From Sclerodactyla briareus (taxonomy: Eukaryota; Echinodermata; Holothuroidea; Dendrochirotida; Sclerodactylidae): 64,000 bases of DNA. A program made the position numbers and the translations under genes. How positions within the stretch are numbered: position 1 is the first letter of the stretch; every line of letters starts with the position of its first letter. The notes under the pieces are model-generated. The model saw only the letters and a list, made by a program, of their open reading frames with translations. It was not told the DNA's origin and searched no databases. The stretch lies in the NCBI GenBank assembly GCA_026419785.1, contig JAODTK010002876.1, positions 310,001-374,000 on the forward strand, written 5' to 3'. Below, piece after piece: positions 13,256-25,300 of this stretch.

Positions 13256-14236
13256 CGTCCTAGTTTGAATCAGAAGGGGCAATATGTCAAAATATTACAG
13301 CCCGAATGTAACGACGACCCTTATAAGCATCCGTCTTGTTCCGCTTCCTCATACTTTATTGTTTCCGCCAATTTCAATTGATGGACCGGACACCGGTACT
13401 CGATATACAATGTTACAGCGCACCGCATGGTCGAAAATTTGGGTTTTAAATACTCCCAGAGCGAAGGAAATGGCCTCGGGGGCCTGAGAGGGACTGTGTA
13501 TGCTAACACTATCGGTAAAACGAAGTGCTGCTCGTGGTGGAATTAACTGGGCACAAAAGCATCTTGGCACTCTTAATTGGAATGTATTGAATCAAATGTG
13601 AGGGGTGGGTTCTCTCCACAAAAATATTTTACACATAGTAAAACAAAGTCATACGAGTGACAGCATTGATTCTTCGCCCGTCAGCCCATACAGTGTATGC
13701 CCGACATAAAAAACTCGTTAAAAAAAACCGTATATGTCTATTGAAAAAACAAAAGAGAGAGAGAAATAATGTGAAATCGGTCATGTTTGAATTACTGACG
13801 TGTTAGTTTATTGAAATGGGCATCCTTCTCCTCATATTCTCCATTCAGTGAAAACTGCAATTCGGCCTATCTCTAAGTCTCTTCGTCGGACAGGAAGAGG
13901 CCAATTGCATCGGGCTTGGCGGAGTGCAAGCTGGAGTGGACACGCGCTTACCAAGACTGAAGGAACACGAACCATCGCGGGTGAGTGGCGGATTCTCCGT
14001 AATTTCATTAATTAACCCCATGACTTTACCCCTGCTGAAGCCGTTGTGGGTGGGGTGGGGGAGGGACCGGGCTTGGCTCGACCAACTGTTTTATCTCCTG
14101 AGATGCGGAAGCTGGTAATTGCAACACTTATGACCACCAGCGGTGTGGTGGCTATTGCTAAAATGGTGGGAAAATTTTTGGACACGATTCCTTGCGCTAT
14201 AGGGCTCACAATAACACACGTATCGTTTTTTCGAGG
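13256..14236. other. Unassigned DNA, possible position of a further ACSF2 exon
   Basis: On the minus strand near 13390-13480 a frame contains PEAI...RCNIVY, which weakly resembles the ACSF2 region before the YGTP motif. It lies in the right order and strand. No clean splice sites or intact YGTP were found, so I do not call it. The rest is unrecognised. Confidence 0.2.
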
Positions 14237-14405
14237 TTTCTCTTGTATTTCGCCCACCTTCTTCTCTCCCCTCACTTCCTTCCCTTTCTCTTTTCTCCTC
14301 CCTTTGCCCTTCTTTCCTTTCCTCCTCTTGCTCTCTCTACCTTTTTTCTTGTTCTCTCCTCTCCTTTCTCTCTTTCTTCTTTTCCCTTTTCCCCTCTATT
14401 TTACC
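14237..14405. repeat. Polypyrimidine tract on plus strand
   Basis: About 170 bases almost entirely C and T (CTTTCTCTTTTCTCCTCC type), followed by a GC-rich segment with a C9 run near 14430. Overlapping Leu/Phe/Ser/Pro ORFs are translations of the tract. On the ACSF2 strand it would be a purine-rich intronic block. Confidence 0.85.
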
Positions 14406-14836
14406 GGGGGGCGCGCGCCACCAGAGCCCCCCCCCCCGGTACGCGCTGATGAAGGAACACACATCTGTTCACGTCGAACTAATTATCGGGGGTACTCCTT
14501 CGCGATGGTTCGATGGTGGTGATCGGAGCAGATCATAATAACTCAATCCGGCACAAAAAATAACGGGACGCCCTCATGCTGCAGCTACAGTACTTCCTAC
14601 AGTGAAATCAGAGTATGTTCCAGGTTCGACCGAAGCGAACGAATACGCGCGCGCGAACATGAAATACACCGTAAGGACTATCGGGGGATGTAGTCGAGGA
14701 TGATCAATCCAAGGCCGAAGCAGTCTGGGATATAACAACTCTATGGATCAGTTAGAGATGTTCATACCAAACCCGAGTACGTAAGTCTTTCTTGTACAAA
14801 ACCCAGCATATTTATTGATCCTTTCCAGATGTTTAC

Positions 14837-14922
14837 CACTTCACTAGTCAAGTGAGTAGGCGTTATAACGACCCGTCTTATGGTGGGTGAGCAGTTTGTA
14901 CCTGTCTGCAACCAGTAGTGCC
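14837..14922 (-). CDS. ACSF2: ACSF2-type acyl-CoA synthetase, P-loop (GTTG) exon, frameshifted
   Basis: A minus-strand acceptor (CATTCCAG, ending at 14923) is followed directly by codons for Gly-Thr-Thr-Gly. This is part of the (T)SGTTG ATP-binding loop shared by adenylate-forming enzymes. About 10 codons later comes CTCACCCACCAT, which encodes Leu-Thr-His-His in a shifted frame, then TATAACGCCTAC (Tyr-Asn-Ala-Tyr). This matches the family's A-T-L-(S/T)-H-H-N...N-A-Y order. A GTAAAC donor sits at 14836. No single frame stays open across the exon; at least one indel is needed. Identification therefore rests on order, strand, spacing and motif fragments. It follows the 15.6 kb exon; the segment encoding NIQFTS was not found between them. 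Confidence 0.45.
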
Positions 14923-15585
14923 CTGGAATGGAAGAAATTATTAGCGTTAAACGACGTATTAGAGCGAATCTCGTGCTGGTGATACAAGGAAAAAAAGACG
15001 AATGTGAAAAAAAGAAACAACAATTATAGCTATAGTTTGCGCAATGATGTAGACCATCGTCGTAAAATTTTGTGGGTATTCTAGGATACGACACCAACGC
15101 TCGCTACACGTTAACGTGTGATCTTAACTTGCGCATATTCAACAGAGAGGCCATATCATCTGGTTACTGACAAATAGTAGTTTTATTCCAATAGCCATTC
15201 GCGCAACGCCAGACCGGGTCTTGCCTATTGTCAGTATCGCGAACACCATTGATCATACGGGAATACGACAGTTGGTACCGTGTAAGTTCGCAACAGGTGA
15301 GTAATGCAAAGAAGCTTCATGGGGAGATCACAATAGGGACGGGATGGATTTTTGAGACCGGCATTTCTTGCTCCCCAAACTCAGGTTTCTACCACACGCA
15401 GCTAATTTACGCTCCTGCGGCGCAATTGTGAAGTAAATACTTTTTTAGTGATGGGTTGGGAGTTGTCAATGTTCTATTTCAGCACGTAGACAAAAACTAC
15501 GGATGTAATGTAATTGTCGGTTCGTCGGAGTCTAGGTCACGCCCAAGCTAGTTTCGATATGTGCATGACCTGATTGTCCCAACAC

Positions 15586-15667
15586 ATGCTCTGAGTGGTC
15601 ATCGAACGTGACTGCCCCCTTCAGTTTATCCGGGCCAGCAATAATCACAGACCGTAGCTCAGGCAGC
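15586..15667 (-). CDS. ACSF2: ACSF2-type acyl-CoA synthetase, internal exon (LPEL...AGAVTFDD region)
   Basis: The minus-strand acceptor TGCTTTGCAG ends at 15668. The following 82 bp give one base completing a codon and then 27 intact codons reading LPELRSVIIAGPDKLKG, AVTFDD and so on. This closely matches the segment of ACSF2 proteins between the N-terminal AMP-binding core and the P-loop, which has LP(D/E)L..VI followed by a Gly-rich turn and FDD. A possible GT donor is at 15585. The reading frame is clean. The codons after FDD (HSEH) match less well, so the donor could lie a little upstream. Confidence 0.7.
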
Positions 15668-18162
15668 CTGCAAAGCATTTGCACATAGCAAAACAAGTAA
15701 CGAAACAAAACGAAATAGTGGTGCGGGTCAACGAGGTGTGTATGTTGGCTTTGTGTGAGGGTGAGTGTGTATTCATGTGTGTTCGTGTGGGTGTGTGGGT
15801 GTCTTTGTGTGTGTGTGCCCGTCCCGTGTGTGTGATGTAAGTGGGTGTTGTATGTTGTATGACGTATTTGTCCATGACAGTGATGGGCCGATTGGAAGTG
15901 CTCTTCATACATTCATATCTACCCACAAAAACCGAGTCCCATACCGTCAGGTTAGCGATACTCGTTGGAACTCCGTTATCCGTTCGTACCCCAAAAGACT
16001 ACTTTTTTCGCAGTGTAATGACACTGAGGACTGTACACACTCAAAAGTTCGGACCTTAGCCTTCAGGCGAAATACTACTCTATTGTGTCATTAGTCGCCG
16101 GTCATGCCAGACTGTGCATTCCACTTAGAATTGAGGCCTCCAGTTCTCAAGCTGAATAGGTACACTCAATTCACTACCAGCGTTGTAGTTAAAGCTAGGT
16201 ATACATTAAAGGCGGAACGGGGTGCGGTCTGAATGTAACTGTATGTGTTGTATAGAAGCAATATAAGTAAAACACACGTATGATGATGCAGAAACGAAAG
16301 ACCGTAGAAATTCAGCAGCTCATGTATACGGCGAGTGTAATTGGCTTCATGAGGAATTCAAAATAATTCATTTGTGATATGCGTCCTCTACGCCGCATTG
16401 GTACAAGTTGTAATTAGCCTATAGGCGGTGATTGTTCCATTCTATTTGGAATACACCCGGAAATCATACAGAACATGATGAACACGTTCATAGTCCATGC
16501 CCACGTGAATTTGCATTTATGGAGTTATGCCCACCCCACATACGAATCAGTGAAATTCACCTTCACATCTGCTCCACTCTCACTGGTAAATTCCCGGGTC
16601 AGAGAGGATTTCAGACTCGCGACATATCTTGAGAGCATACGTAGTAATCCTGGGTCTTGAAGGACGGTGGCGCAACGATCGCGTTGACTGGTGCATGATA
16701 AATCGAGGACGTTAAAACATGGATCTCATTAGTTCTTCAATCTAGACAAAATAGTTTGGACGGCCACCTCGACGACTTATGAATGATAGATGAGTTCTGT
16801 ATAAAACATGAAGAGAACCGTGAAGGGTAGTAGTACAGGGGAGAGAGGACCTTCACAATTCTCCAAGGGGGGTGGTGAACTTTTTGGGGCCGACAAGATT
16901 GGTTTATTCTGTTCCTGAGACTTTTTTTTTTGGGGTGGGGGGAGGCTACCGCGGTGCGTTCACGCGATGGGGGGGGGGGTACTGTCCGTCTTTCCCGTAG
17001 GGGCCTTCGTACACGGTCCATTTGACACTCAGCTTTTATGGCATTCCTCGTTCACGAGGGCCGCGGGGGATGCGTCTTAGGGTGCTTCGGTAGGTCTAAT
17101 TTGAGTTACTTAAATATCGGCTTTGGCCGCTCAGAGACCGATTTCTTGCTGCTACGGGACCGACTTTCAATATCGCATTGGGGGTTTCACACTCCCACAC
17201 CCCCGTATTTAACGCCCCTGCCTCCAGGTTCGGGGGGTGTGCAATAACAAACCATTATCGCCCGAAGTTATGGTTGTTCTTTTAAGGGGGAGAACCTGCG
17301 TGTCAGGGAAAACTGGTATAAGTTTCTGGGGGGAACCCCGTCAAAACCCTCTATCCCCCCCCCCCCCTCCCAGTCGGCAATCCAACAGCCCGCCCTTGAT
17401 TTAGCCTACTGGATAATATAAAAGATTATACTTATAAAAGCTACGGAATTGCCATTCCAGTTCGTATTCAAAGACGGATTAATTGCTTTGATTCGGGTGT
17501 TGGATGAGTGGTCATGTACCTTACTATAATAGCGTCAGGAGGTCCCCGACGGGGTGAACAGGCTCCCGACGGAGATAAGGGGGGTTACTTGTGCCAACCT
17601 GCGGTTGACTATCTACTGGAGCAGCATCATGGGTTGCCGCGGGAACGTGAGGTTTTCTTACAAAATTACCCTACTGTCCCCCTCAGTGGGGGGGGGGGGG
17701 GGGGAATAGCCTGAATTGAGTGTTTGATGTCACTTAGACAGAAAAAACTTCAGCTCGAGTACGAATATTTATGAACATTTCTCAGTGACACTACCGCACT
17801 GACGGCCAACCTTTGATTGTACTAGTACTAGTAGTATTGTACCCTTGTCATTGGAATCAAGTACGTCTAAACGAGAGTCCCTGGGCGGTGGCCCCACTCA
17901 ATGCAACGCCTAAATGTGCACAGGTTCCCTTACTGTTAGGCTAAGTAGAATATGCCTATATAAAGCGTATATAGGTATAAGGTTTTACGTGGGTTCCTTT
18001 TTCCTGTCCCGTTTTTGGCCACTACACCTACACTCAATCATTCCCGTTGTGCGGCCACCTCACCTTCCGCGCCTCTTGGGTTGGGGGACACTGGGGACTT
18101 GCTTTCGCAAGGATCACTCCTTCCTGATCGCATCCAGATGGGGGTCTGAGGAGGTGTCTTCC
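15668..18162. other. ACSF2 intron (minus strand) with simple repeats
   Basis: Contains a (TG)-rich microsatellite near 15740-15848, several G or C tracts (16921-16980, 17352-17365, and 17 G at 17688-17704), and otherwise anonymous DNA. No other gene recognised on either strand. Confidence 0.5.
15740..15848. repeat. (TG)n-rich microsatellite
   Basis: Interrupted GTGTGT/GTGGGTGT units on plus. It gives His/Thr-rich ORFs on minus, which overlap the edge of the real exon at 15586-15667 in a longer chance frame. Confidence 0.8.
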
Positions 18163-18280
18163 TAGCCTTTGAGATATGTTCCATAATGAGGTCCCAGAAT
18201 GCACTCTGGTGTTGACATTTCTTAATCATTTGCAGTAACTTAGTGTCGGGAAACATTCTCTGGAATAAGAGCGCCACTCG
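18163..18280 (-). CDS. ACSF2: Probable ACSF2 exon after the NPAY region
   Basis: On the minus strand a frame reads ALLFQRMFPDTKLLQMIKK, followed in a shifted frame by a Pro-Glu-Cys segment and an SKAR-like end. ACSF2 proteins have at this point KAL(V/I)F...F.T...(Y/L)..M(I/L)...CPE... and then K(S)xR leading into LP(D/E)L. Strand and position between the 20.6 and 15.6 kb exons are right. An AG occurs just before RMFPD (18261-18260), but the match begins before it, so the acceptor is unsettled. No clean GT donor is visible, and one frameshift is required. I rate it as probable but unproven. Confidence 0.35.
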
Positions 18281-20284
18281 AGAACAATTTATTCAAGGAG
18301 AACGTTTTAACGCCCCCCCCCACCTCACCCATCCGGCGACGCCCCCAATTGTTTTTGGGGGTCAGCACTGCGCAAATCCTTATATTCAATTTCTCCCCAC
18401 ATAACTTGGTGCTTCACGCTGCCCGGATTTAAATGTTTGACCTTCTGACTGCAACTACAGAGTCGGCATGAGTCACGGCTGTATAGAGTCAACAACCTCT
18501 CTCCTCTCGTAATTGGCAGCCTCTTGTGTGAGCGTTTCGGCGAATCTTCGAATATACAACTCCCCCCCCCCCCCCAATCCCTTCCTTCACCGACCCCTGA
18601 TTTAGCAATACATCCATCCTCTGATCTGTCCGTACTGTGACATAATCCGCCTATATACGCACAATCGGAGCTCATGAAGGGGTGTTTTTATAGTTCGTGG
18701 ATGATATTTGTGTTATGGTGTGGACTTAATCCCTCGGTAGCTCGGCCGACCCGATAGGGTCTACGTTCATTGATATCCCGGCCTGGCGTAATAGGTCACA
18801 ACTATCACTCGTGTTGTGTTTTCCCGTCAAGTCTCTAGTCTAGAGCGGTGGGATTGCAGGAACAGTATGATGGAGTGTCCGAATGCATTGCCAGAAGGTC
18901 CCTAATTCAAACGGTGTCGTCACAGACACCAACTTTCACCCCGCTCCTTTCTCGTGTGGGGAAGTTACTGCACGAGTGAAGCTACACTCTCAGCTGTCGG
19001 ATGGGGACGTCAAATGACCATCCTGGGAGCAGGAATTCTCACACCTGCTTCGTTATTCAGGGCACACTTCGAAAAGAGTAGGCGAGATTCGCCGGTGTCC
19101 TTCCACACCAGAAACTGGAACCTCTACAATTTCCGACTAAACGATTTCCTTAGTCAGCTGAAGCACCTTTGGGTGGAAGCCTAATACGAGGCGTATAAGT
19201 GAAGTAAGTCTCTAAAACTGAATGGCTGTAACGGCACGATAAGACTCCTAACTGTTACAGCTGTATTAATAACGCTGTTGTGCTAGAGGTCATAAGGGGA
19301 AAATGGCTGTTTGACCTTGCAATGTGCAAAACAATCTTCCCTGACTACACATCCATGATCCTGCCAGCACGAAATTGACAGATTTCCCCATACTTACCAA
19401 CAATTATATCCGAAAAGAGGGATGAATTGGCTGTGTTCTCAAACAGGGTGACTAGTTTCAAAATACGCACGTAATATAGAGCTAAGGGGGGAGGGGGATC
19501 TCGTTTCTACCCCCTACCTGTTCAATGGTGAGCATGCGCACCATACAAGCGCCCGCGAAAAGTCTATAAGACTAACGGACGCGATGTCAGACGAACGTGG
19601 CTGTGCTGGGTATTAGGGCCAGGTTAGCAGTGAACCCGGAAAGGTATAGCCAGGAAGAGCCGATCATTGAAAAGCGCTACTGAGGGTGTGGTTAACCAGT
19701 TAACCAAATTTCTCCATACTAAACACGATGCTTAGGCAGGTGACAACGTACAACAGAGAAAAGTTCAATTCAAAATGTTCTCCAGTGATGACCCCGACTC
19801 GAATACTCGAATCCGAACGGAAAGGCCCAGGCAAACTAAAACATGTGGGCAAGTTTTCTCTGCTGGAAGCACATCTCCAATTATAAAGTGATTCCTAACT
19901 GGGTGCCCGTATTGTGTAGAATTGTTCTACTCTTTGCTCGGGCTACAGAATAAATTAGGTATATGAGCTACGTTACAATTATCCGGTAACGGCAACGGCG
20001 ACCCGAAATAAAATGTCACACTGTACTGATACCGCGATATTTTTGCCGTTGCCGTCACGTGAACGAAAGTGTGAACGTAGCATTAGGGTTAACGTTATCG
20101 AATAGGGGATATACTTCGAGAGTGGGGCGAAAAATACCCAACTATAAAAATCCAACCTGATGGTAAGCATAATATGAGGTTTGCTTGTGGCTTATATAGT
20201 CATTTGTTTCAACCAAGTTCATAATCAGATAGGGGTACATCAATAAATTATTTGATTATGATTTCTACGGGTTCAAGAAGTTCA
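18281..20284. other. ACSF2 intron sequence
   Basis: C runs near 18313-18321 and 18560-18575; otherwise unrecognised. A 116-codon minus frame at 18325-18675 has no known motif. Confidence 0.45.
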
Positions 20285-20510
20285 ACTGACTGCTCACAGA
20301 CGACACGTATTGCAAATATCCCGTAACAAACGCCAATAGCCCCAGAAAATCCACTGCATAACAGCGGAGCCATGAAGTGAAGACCAAGATCTCGCCCATC
20401 GCATCTGCGAGTTCAGTCAACTAGGGAAAAACGTGTGTCCGGGACTGGCTGGATCTCGAACCGGGATAATTGCTTGCAAAGTGTCACTGATACCGCTCCA
20501 ACATTCTTTC
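20285..20510 (-). mobile_element. tRNA-derived SINE, copy 1 (in ACSF2 intron)
   Basis: Read on the minus strand, it begins with an A-box-like GGAGCGGTATCAGTGAC, followed about 30 bases later by a good pol III B box GGTTCGAGATCC (plus 20451-20462). A tRNA-unrelated body of about 150 bases follows, ending near CTGTGAGCAG. Copy 2 at 43.7 kb shares, in order, GGTATC.GTGAC, AAGCAA, GGGCGAG, CTTCAC.T.ATG, TCCGCTGT.ATGC.GTGGA, TTTGCAATA.GT.TCGT and CTGTGAGCAG, which establishes a dispersed family. It sits about 60 bp downstream of the ACSF2 core exon's donor. Confidence 0.75.
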
Positions 20511-20573
20511 GCCTAACGCACATGCAAGCATCAGTAAAGCAATAAAGGAATGAATAAAAAAAAAGCCAGAAAC

Positions 20574-20756
20574 CGGGTTAAGGGCAAACTCCAGTTCATG
20601 TAGACGGTAGGCTGGGTTCACGTTCACCAAAATGGCAACCGTCCTGGCGGTAGCGTATTGTGTGAGAATCCATTCTTCGATGTTAGGACCCATCATCCCC
20701 ACCCGGTCACCTTTGGTGATCCCGAGCTGCAGGAAACCAGCAGCAACCCGGTCAAC
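20574..20756 (-). CDS. ACSF2: ACSF2-type acyl-CoA synthetase, core N-terminal exon
   Basis: An intact 183 bp exon (61 codons, phase 0 at both ends) lies between an acceptor CTACTCATAG (ends 20757) and a donor GTTTCT at 20573. It encodes [20 protein letters not shown] followed by [27 protein letters not shown] and ELEFALNP. The GDRVG.(M/W)GPN..EW...Q.A.A and LVNVNPAY..(H/V)ELE motifs are hallmarks of ACSF2. This family comprises mitochondrial ATP-dependent medium-chain acyl-CoA ligases that form an acyl-AMP and then an acyl-CoA. A SINE lies just downstream in the intron and an (AAAT)n array about 0.1 kb upstream. The clean frame and splice sites make this the best-supported exon in the window. 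Confidence 0.92.
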
Positions 20757-20871
20757 CTATGAGTAGAATCAGACTCAAGGACGGCTCTATACTGGAGAGG
20801 CGACGCCTAATTGTTTTACATGAGTTTGGTTATTTATCAGACACGACTCCTACAAACCACAAATAGATACG

Positions 20872-20960
20872 ATAAATAAATAAATAAATAAATAATAAAT
20901 AAATAAATAATAAATAAATAAATAATAAATAAATAAATAATAAATAAATAAATAATGAAT
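20872..20960. repeat. (AAAT)n microsatellite with a 15 bp higher-order period
   Basis: An initial uniform AAAT run is followed by about four units of AATAAATAAATAAAT, in which every third or fourth AAAT is shortened to AAT at a regular spacing. It ends in variant AATGAATGAGG. It lies in the ACSF2 intron just upstream (in gene sense) of the core exon. Confidence 0.9.
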
Positions 20961-22137
20961 GAGGAAAAAAAAATAGTAAACGATCACGAGATCAACCCCG
21001 GGATTCGCAGGATCTCGTCGGCAAATATGGAACTATTCCGTCGTTTCTCAAGTAGACAACATATCCAAATATTTCTGAAAACAGCAGTTTCACCCGAAAA
21101 TATTCATATCAATAGAAAGTCCGGGAACCCGCACAAACGCTGGGAAGCCTTTGTTTTGATACTTTGTACCTTGTTCTAAAATTTGAAACCATTCATGGTC
21201 GTTCGAATCTCTAATATACTGCAAAAACGTAGTTTGAAAAATCATCAAATTTGGCGAAGAATCACTTTTGCCCCTAAAATCCACATTTTTAGTATTTTTC
21301 GGCTGATTTCTTTTAAAATGGTATACTTGCCGAGTAGATGATCGAACCTCTCCAAGGACAGCAAGGTGCATACCTGATATACTGCACCTATTGTCAGCTG
21401 CGAATCCCTCACCAGGCACAGGGAATAAGGCAATGTCTCTTCAGCGGTACCTTTATGTGGGGTGGATAATCACAAGCAGACGGCAAACTTGCAAATTGCT
21501 ACCCATCGTTGTCCCTGCTCGATCCCTTGGTGCTGAGCTCTGGCGAGAAGGAAACCGCTACCATTTTTAAAGTCTTTGGTATGACTTCCATGCTTGCAAG
21601 GAAGAAAGTTGTAATTGGTGCCATTTTACATTGTCACAAAATTTGAAACCAGACAGCCCCTCCCCATTGGCAAAAAAAAAAATCCAAATAACTCGAACAA
21701 ATAGAGTTTAAAATTGTAAAAATGAAATGTGTGTTTTCCTCCCCCAGTACAATTTTGATGGTTTTCACTTAATTTTGAGAGGAAATATGTTTTTTCCTAT
21801 ACTATTCAGGCTACTCCAAAGTGGAGATATTTGCGAAAAACCATAAAAAAAATATGACGGACATGCGAACGCACACACACACGCACTTACACTAACGGAC
21901 AGCTTTACAATTGCCTGCCCCCTCGTTGCTGGAACCCCAGCACCCTGAGAACCCGCACACGGTATGCCCCTCAGTAGATAGTTCTCAACCACCCCTATGG
22001 TTACCATAGCAATCGTTGCTATTGCGACTCAGCCACAATAATTATAGGTGAAGAGGCGAAATGACACTAATGTGCATCCGACCCTCCGGGATCGATGAGA
22101 TAATAAGGCTGGCTCAAATGTTAGGTTACCTACCCAC
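20961..22137. other. ACSF2 intron sequence
   Basis: Anonymous AT-rich DNA with a short (CA)n near 21872-21886. No exon recognised. Confidence 0.5.
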
Positions 22138-22329
22138 CTCATCCCAATAGTTGTCTATAGGTGTCTCTTGCCCTCCGTTCCGTAAATGAACGCATTTCGA
22201 TCTGGAAATTTCTCCAACCGTTTCTTGGAGGGCGACCCGATCGTTTTAATAACCCAACAGAGGGATATCGCTTGCCCCGTGGTGTAGCTCTCCTCGAGTG
22301 CGACGTCATCTCGGCGTCGACATAGAGAC
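22138..22329 (-). CDS. ACSF2: ACSF2-type acyl-CoA synthetase, N-terminal exon (frameshifted)
   Basis: The minus-strand acceptor TTCATAG ends at 22330 and a GTGGGT donor sits at 22137. The exon encodes ESYTTGQA, then IPLLGY in a shifted frame, TIG, ALQETV in a shifted frame, EKFPDRNAFIYGTEGKR, and then TYRQLLG in a shifted frame. It ends in GATGAG (Asp-Glu), joining in phase to the VDRVAAG exon at 20756. ACSF2 proteins have precisely this order: SY..G, PLL..T(I/V)G, ....T.EK(F/Y)PDR.AF(I/V), then a Gln-rich stretch into VD..A.G. At least three indels are needed to read it through. The start of the exon is less certain than its end. The N-terminal mitochondrial targeting region was not found. 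Confidence 0.65.
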
Positions 22330-25300
22330 CTATGAAGTGAACACTCAGAATGATATTGTTTTGGCTGAGACGAGCTGATTAAAGCACAGTGAGTCGGACT
22401 GAAAATAGTGTACACACCTAAGCCACCCCCTGCATAATTGTTTTCATAAGGACAACTATTTGTTATAATTCATTCACGATAGCAAACACCAGCATTGTGG
22501 CATTCTTATTTGTGATTTATTGTCATGAAATCTTAAAACTTTATCTGAATAACAACAATTTGATTTTCTTGACCCAAATAAAACTCCCAGACGTCGTAAT
22601 GCTCTCACACCCTTCTTCGAATCTGCTAGATAGCACTGTTCATGGAAAGCTCACGATGGACGAAAAGAAAGTCTGAAATCGGTCTCAGACAATTGGGTTC
22701 ATGAACCGCTAGTTTCTCTCTTTTTCGCGATCAGGGGTTGTTTCTTTCTTCATTCGGTATTTTTCAATGACCTGATCGTGGACGTCGAAAGAGAGCAATT
22801 GTCATTTAGAAATAATAACACGGATCTAAAGACATAATTGGTAGATATTGTTTTACCATCCTCAAACCTACCTATAATAGCTCAGTGACCAATTTCGAAT
22901 TTATTAGGACTGATTTTTTGACCATGTCACGAATGAGTGCTGATTCGTGGTAATGGCGTTTACTGGAATTGCTATGACAGTCAAGGATATTAAACACATT
23001 ACTGATTCCGTGACCCTCTTCCAATTTTGAATATCTCAGCACCAACTTCAGACAGCACTCAATATGTTCATGGAAACCCAACAAACCAAAAAGCATAAAT
23101 TAAACCGCCAATTAAGACAACATGTTAAAAAAAATGTTGGGATCATGGTATAGACCATACCCACCAAGTGTCAATCATGAATACCGAACAAACAAAGAAT
23201 TTCTGCATAAATTATCAAATTAGAAACACTGAATGTCTTCCAGATTGGATGGCTTGTTCCCATGAAGTCGGGCGAAAGTTGGTGCATTTTGTCAGTTTGA
23301 CACAATGTGTCTAACGAGGCTGGGATGTTCTCAGGAGTCAAGGTAATTGGTGTAAATACATATATATATATATAAATCTGACCGCTAGAAGTTTTTCCTA
23401 GCTGAATTGGTCTACAATATATTTTCACAAGTTTTTTCTTCTTATAACTCTTTTATTATTCCTTACATCAGTCTGACACTCTTTGCATTCTTGTTCAATT
23501 AAGTTTGCAGGGATCAATATCATTGTCTCATCTGCATACCTGTCGGTGAGTTATTCGCACTTGTATCTTATCTTCAGGTATAAGAGTATAACTAGGGTAG
23601 ATGATATAAGTAGGCGTGCGCTTTTGATAGGTCTATTCGGTTCATACCAACAAATTCCGTTCGGGTCATACTAAAGACGTCATAACAAAGACGGTATCCA
23701 CGTTTACACCCTTGCCGGGCCTTGAATATAGTTTTCAATCCTCCGTTCTCGGCTAGTATACGAAAACAAAGCAATGAATGATGGGAATAAACAGATCAAA
23801 GGCCTCTAAACTTCGGAAGGCCGGGATTCCATTCTTTGCAAGTTGGTATTCTATCATTGTTTGCGATGAAGATATTCTTGCACATCTATATTACGTTCGG
23901 ACACGTACCGATTTGTTCCCACCAACCAGCATACACAGTTAGTATGTCGATTTGTCGGAACTGAGGACTGTCAAAACACACCTGTCGCTCAGTAACCACA
24001 TCCCGGAATGAGAGATCCATCTTGTCCGATTTGAGAACGGGCCAAGTATTTGCTGATTGCATTCAGGTTCTGAAAACCTGAACATGCGATCATGATGTTA
24101 CTGTCGATAAGGCACATTCTGAGGAGGTGCTGCAAAGCGGTCAGTGATAACGTTGAGCTATAGGCCTACCACTGGATACTGTAACCTCGCATATGCTCCA
24201 GAGTAGTTCCATTCACGGTATTGTGGATTCGAGAATGCAATAACAATTGTTGTGCTCTCACGACGGCGTGGCCTACGTAGCAGTAGCCTTCGTGTGCTGT
24301 ACCAGCGTTTAGTAAACAATCAGACTTTATCCCAGTCCAGTATTGACCTCTGGCAAGCATTATACGTACTGCAACTGCAACAGTGACGCGCCGCACCCGG
24401 TGATGCGAGCGCCGTAGGGAGGACCAGGACATCCCTGGTCCGGATCTCGACGAACCAAGTCAGACATACGATACGACAAGAGAACACCATATTGACCTTG
24501 GAGGAAAATCTGCCTGGACCCACTCATTAGGTTCCTAGCGTTGATTCACATATTTGCAATTACATTCTGATCGTATTATAGTGCCCAAAAGTTACAGGGG
24601 TCCTACTGCAGTACCACTCAAGGCCAGCATATCGCGGCATATCAGGACATAGCGGGCTGAGATTGTCTGTTGATAATATCACTTGACCACGTAGTCATTC
24701 ATATTGTGCAAGAATCATTATACGGAAACGTTTTCAGTAAGGCGTTCCACTATATATAATTGCAACGAATTGTCGGCCGAAAACATGACTTAATTATTCC
24801 TGGTGCGTTTCTAAAACAGTTTGGAATCTGTTCAAAAAGCAATTTTAAAACGTTAGCAAACTGAATGTCCTTGCTCACATGTCATATTTTCAAAACATTT
24901 TTTGATGAAATGTTTTATCATAGTTTTGCCAAAACACGTTTATAATGTTTTTTAAACGTTTTTGTGTTTGTTGGGATACTACACTGTAAGAAAAAATCTG
25001 TAAACGTTCTCTCTCAACTTGAACCCGTGTTTACTTAGTTCTTAGTTTTCATGACGATAATCCATTAACGAAGCCAATCTACTACCAATTCAAACGTATG
25101 AATGGACCCCGGTTAGGTGTTTTGGTTAGTTTCGTCGTAAATAGACATGTATTGACATTTATCGATAAGCCGTGTTGAATAAAACTTGAAATATCGGATG
25201 CATTGAACTAAAGTTAGCGATTGAAAATACCAATATGTCGGGTTTCTCTCATTTATTAGCTCAATCGGGTAACGTTAACCGCGGCAATTGAATAGCAATC

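Noticed and set aside
13340..13500. ACSF2 exon before the YGTP motif
   Set aside because: PEAI and RCNIVY are suggestive and in the right order and strand, but spacing is wrong by about nine residues and no splice sites or intact YGTP are visible.
14046..14522. 158-codon Leu/Phe/Ser-rich plus frame resembling a membrane protein
   Set aside because: It is the translation of a polypyrimidine tract.
15645..15926. Thr/His-rich protein on minus strand
   Set aside because: Translation of the (TG)n microsatellite running into the true ACSF2 exon; the acceptor at 15668 separates them.
24166..24523. Third SINE copy suggested by GGTTCGTCGAGATCC on minus
   Set aside because: The B-box-like word is interrupted and the surrounding sequence does not follow the two SINE copies.
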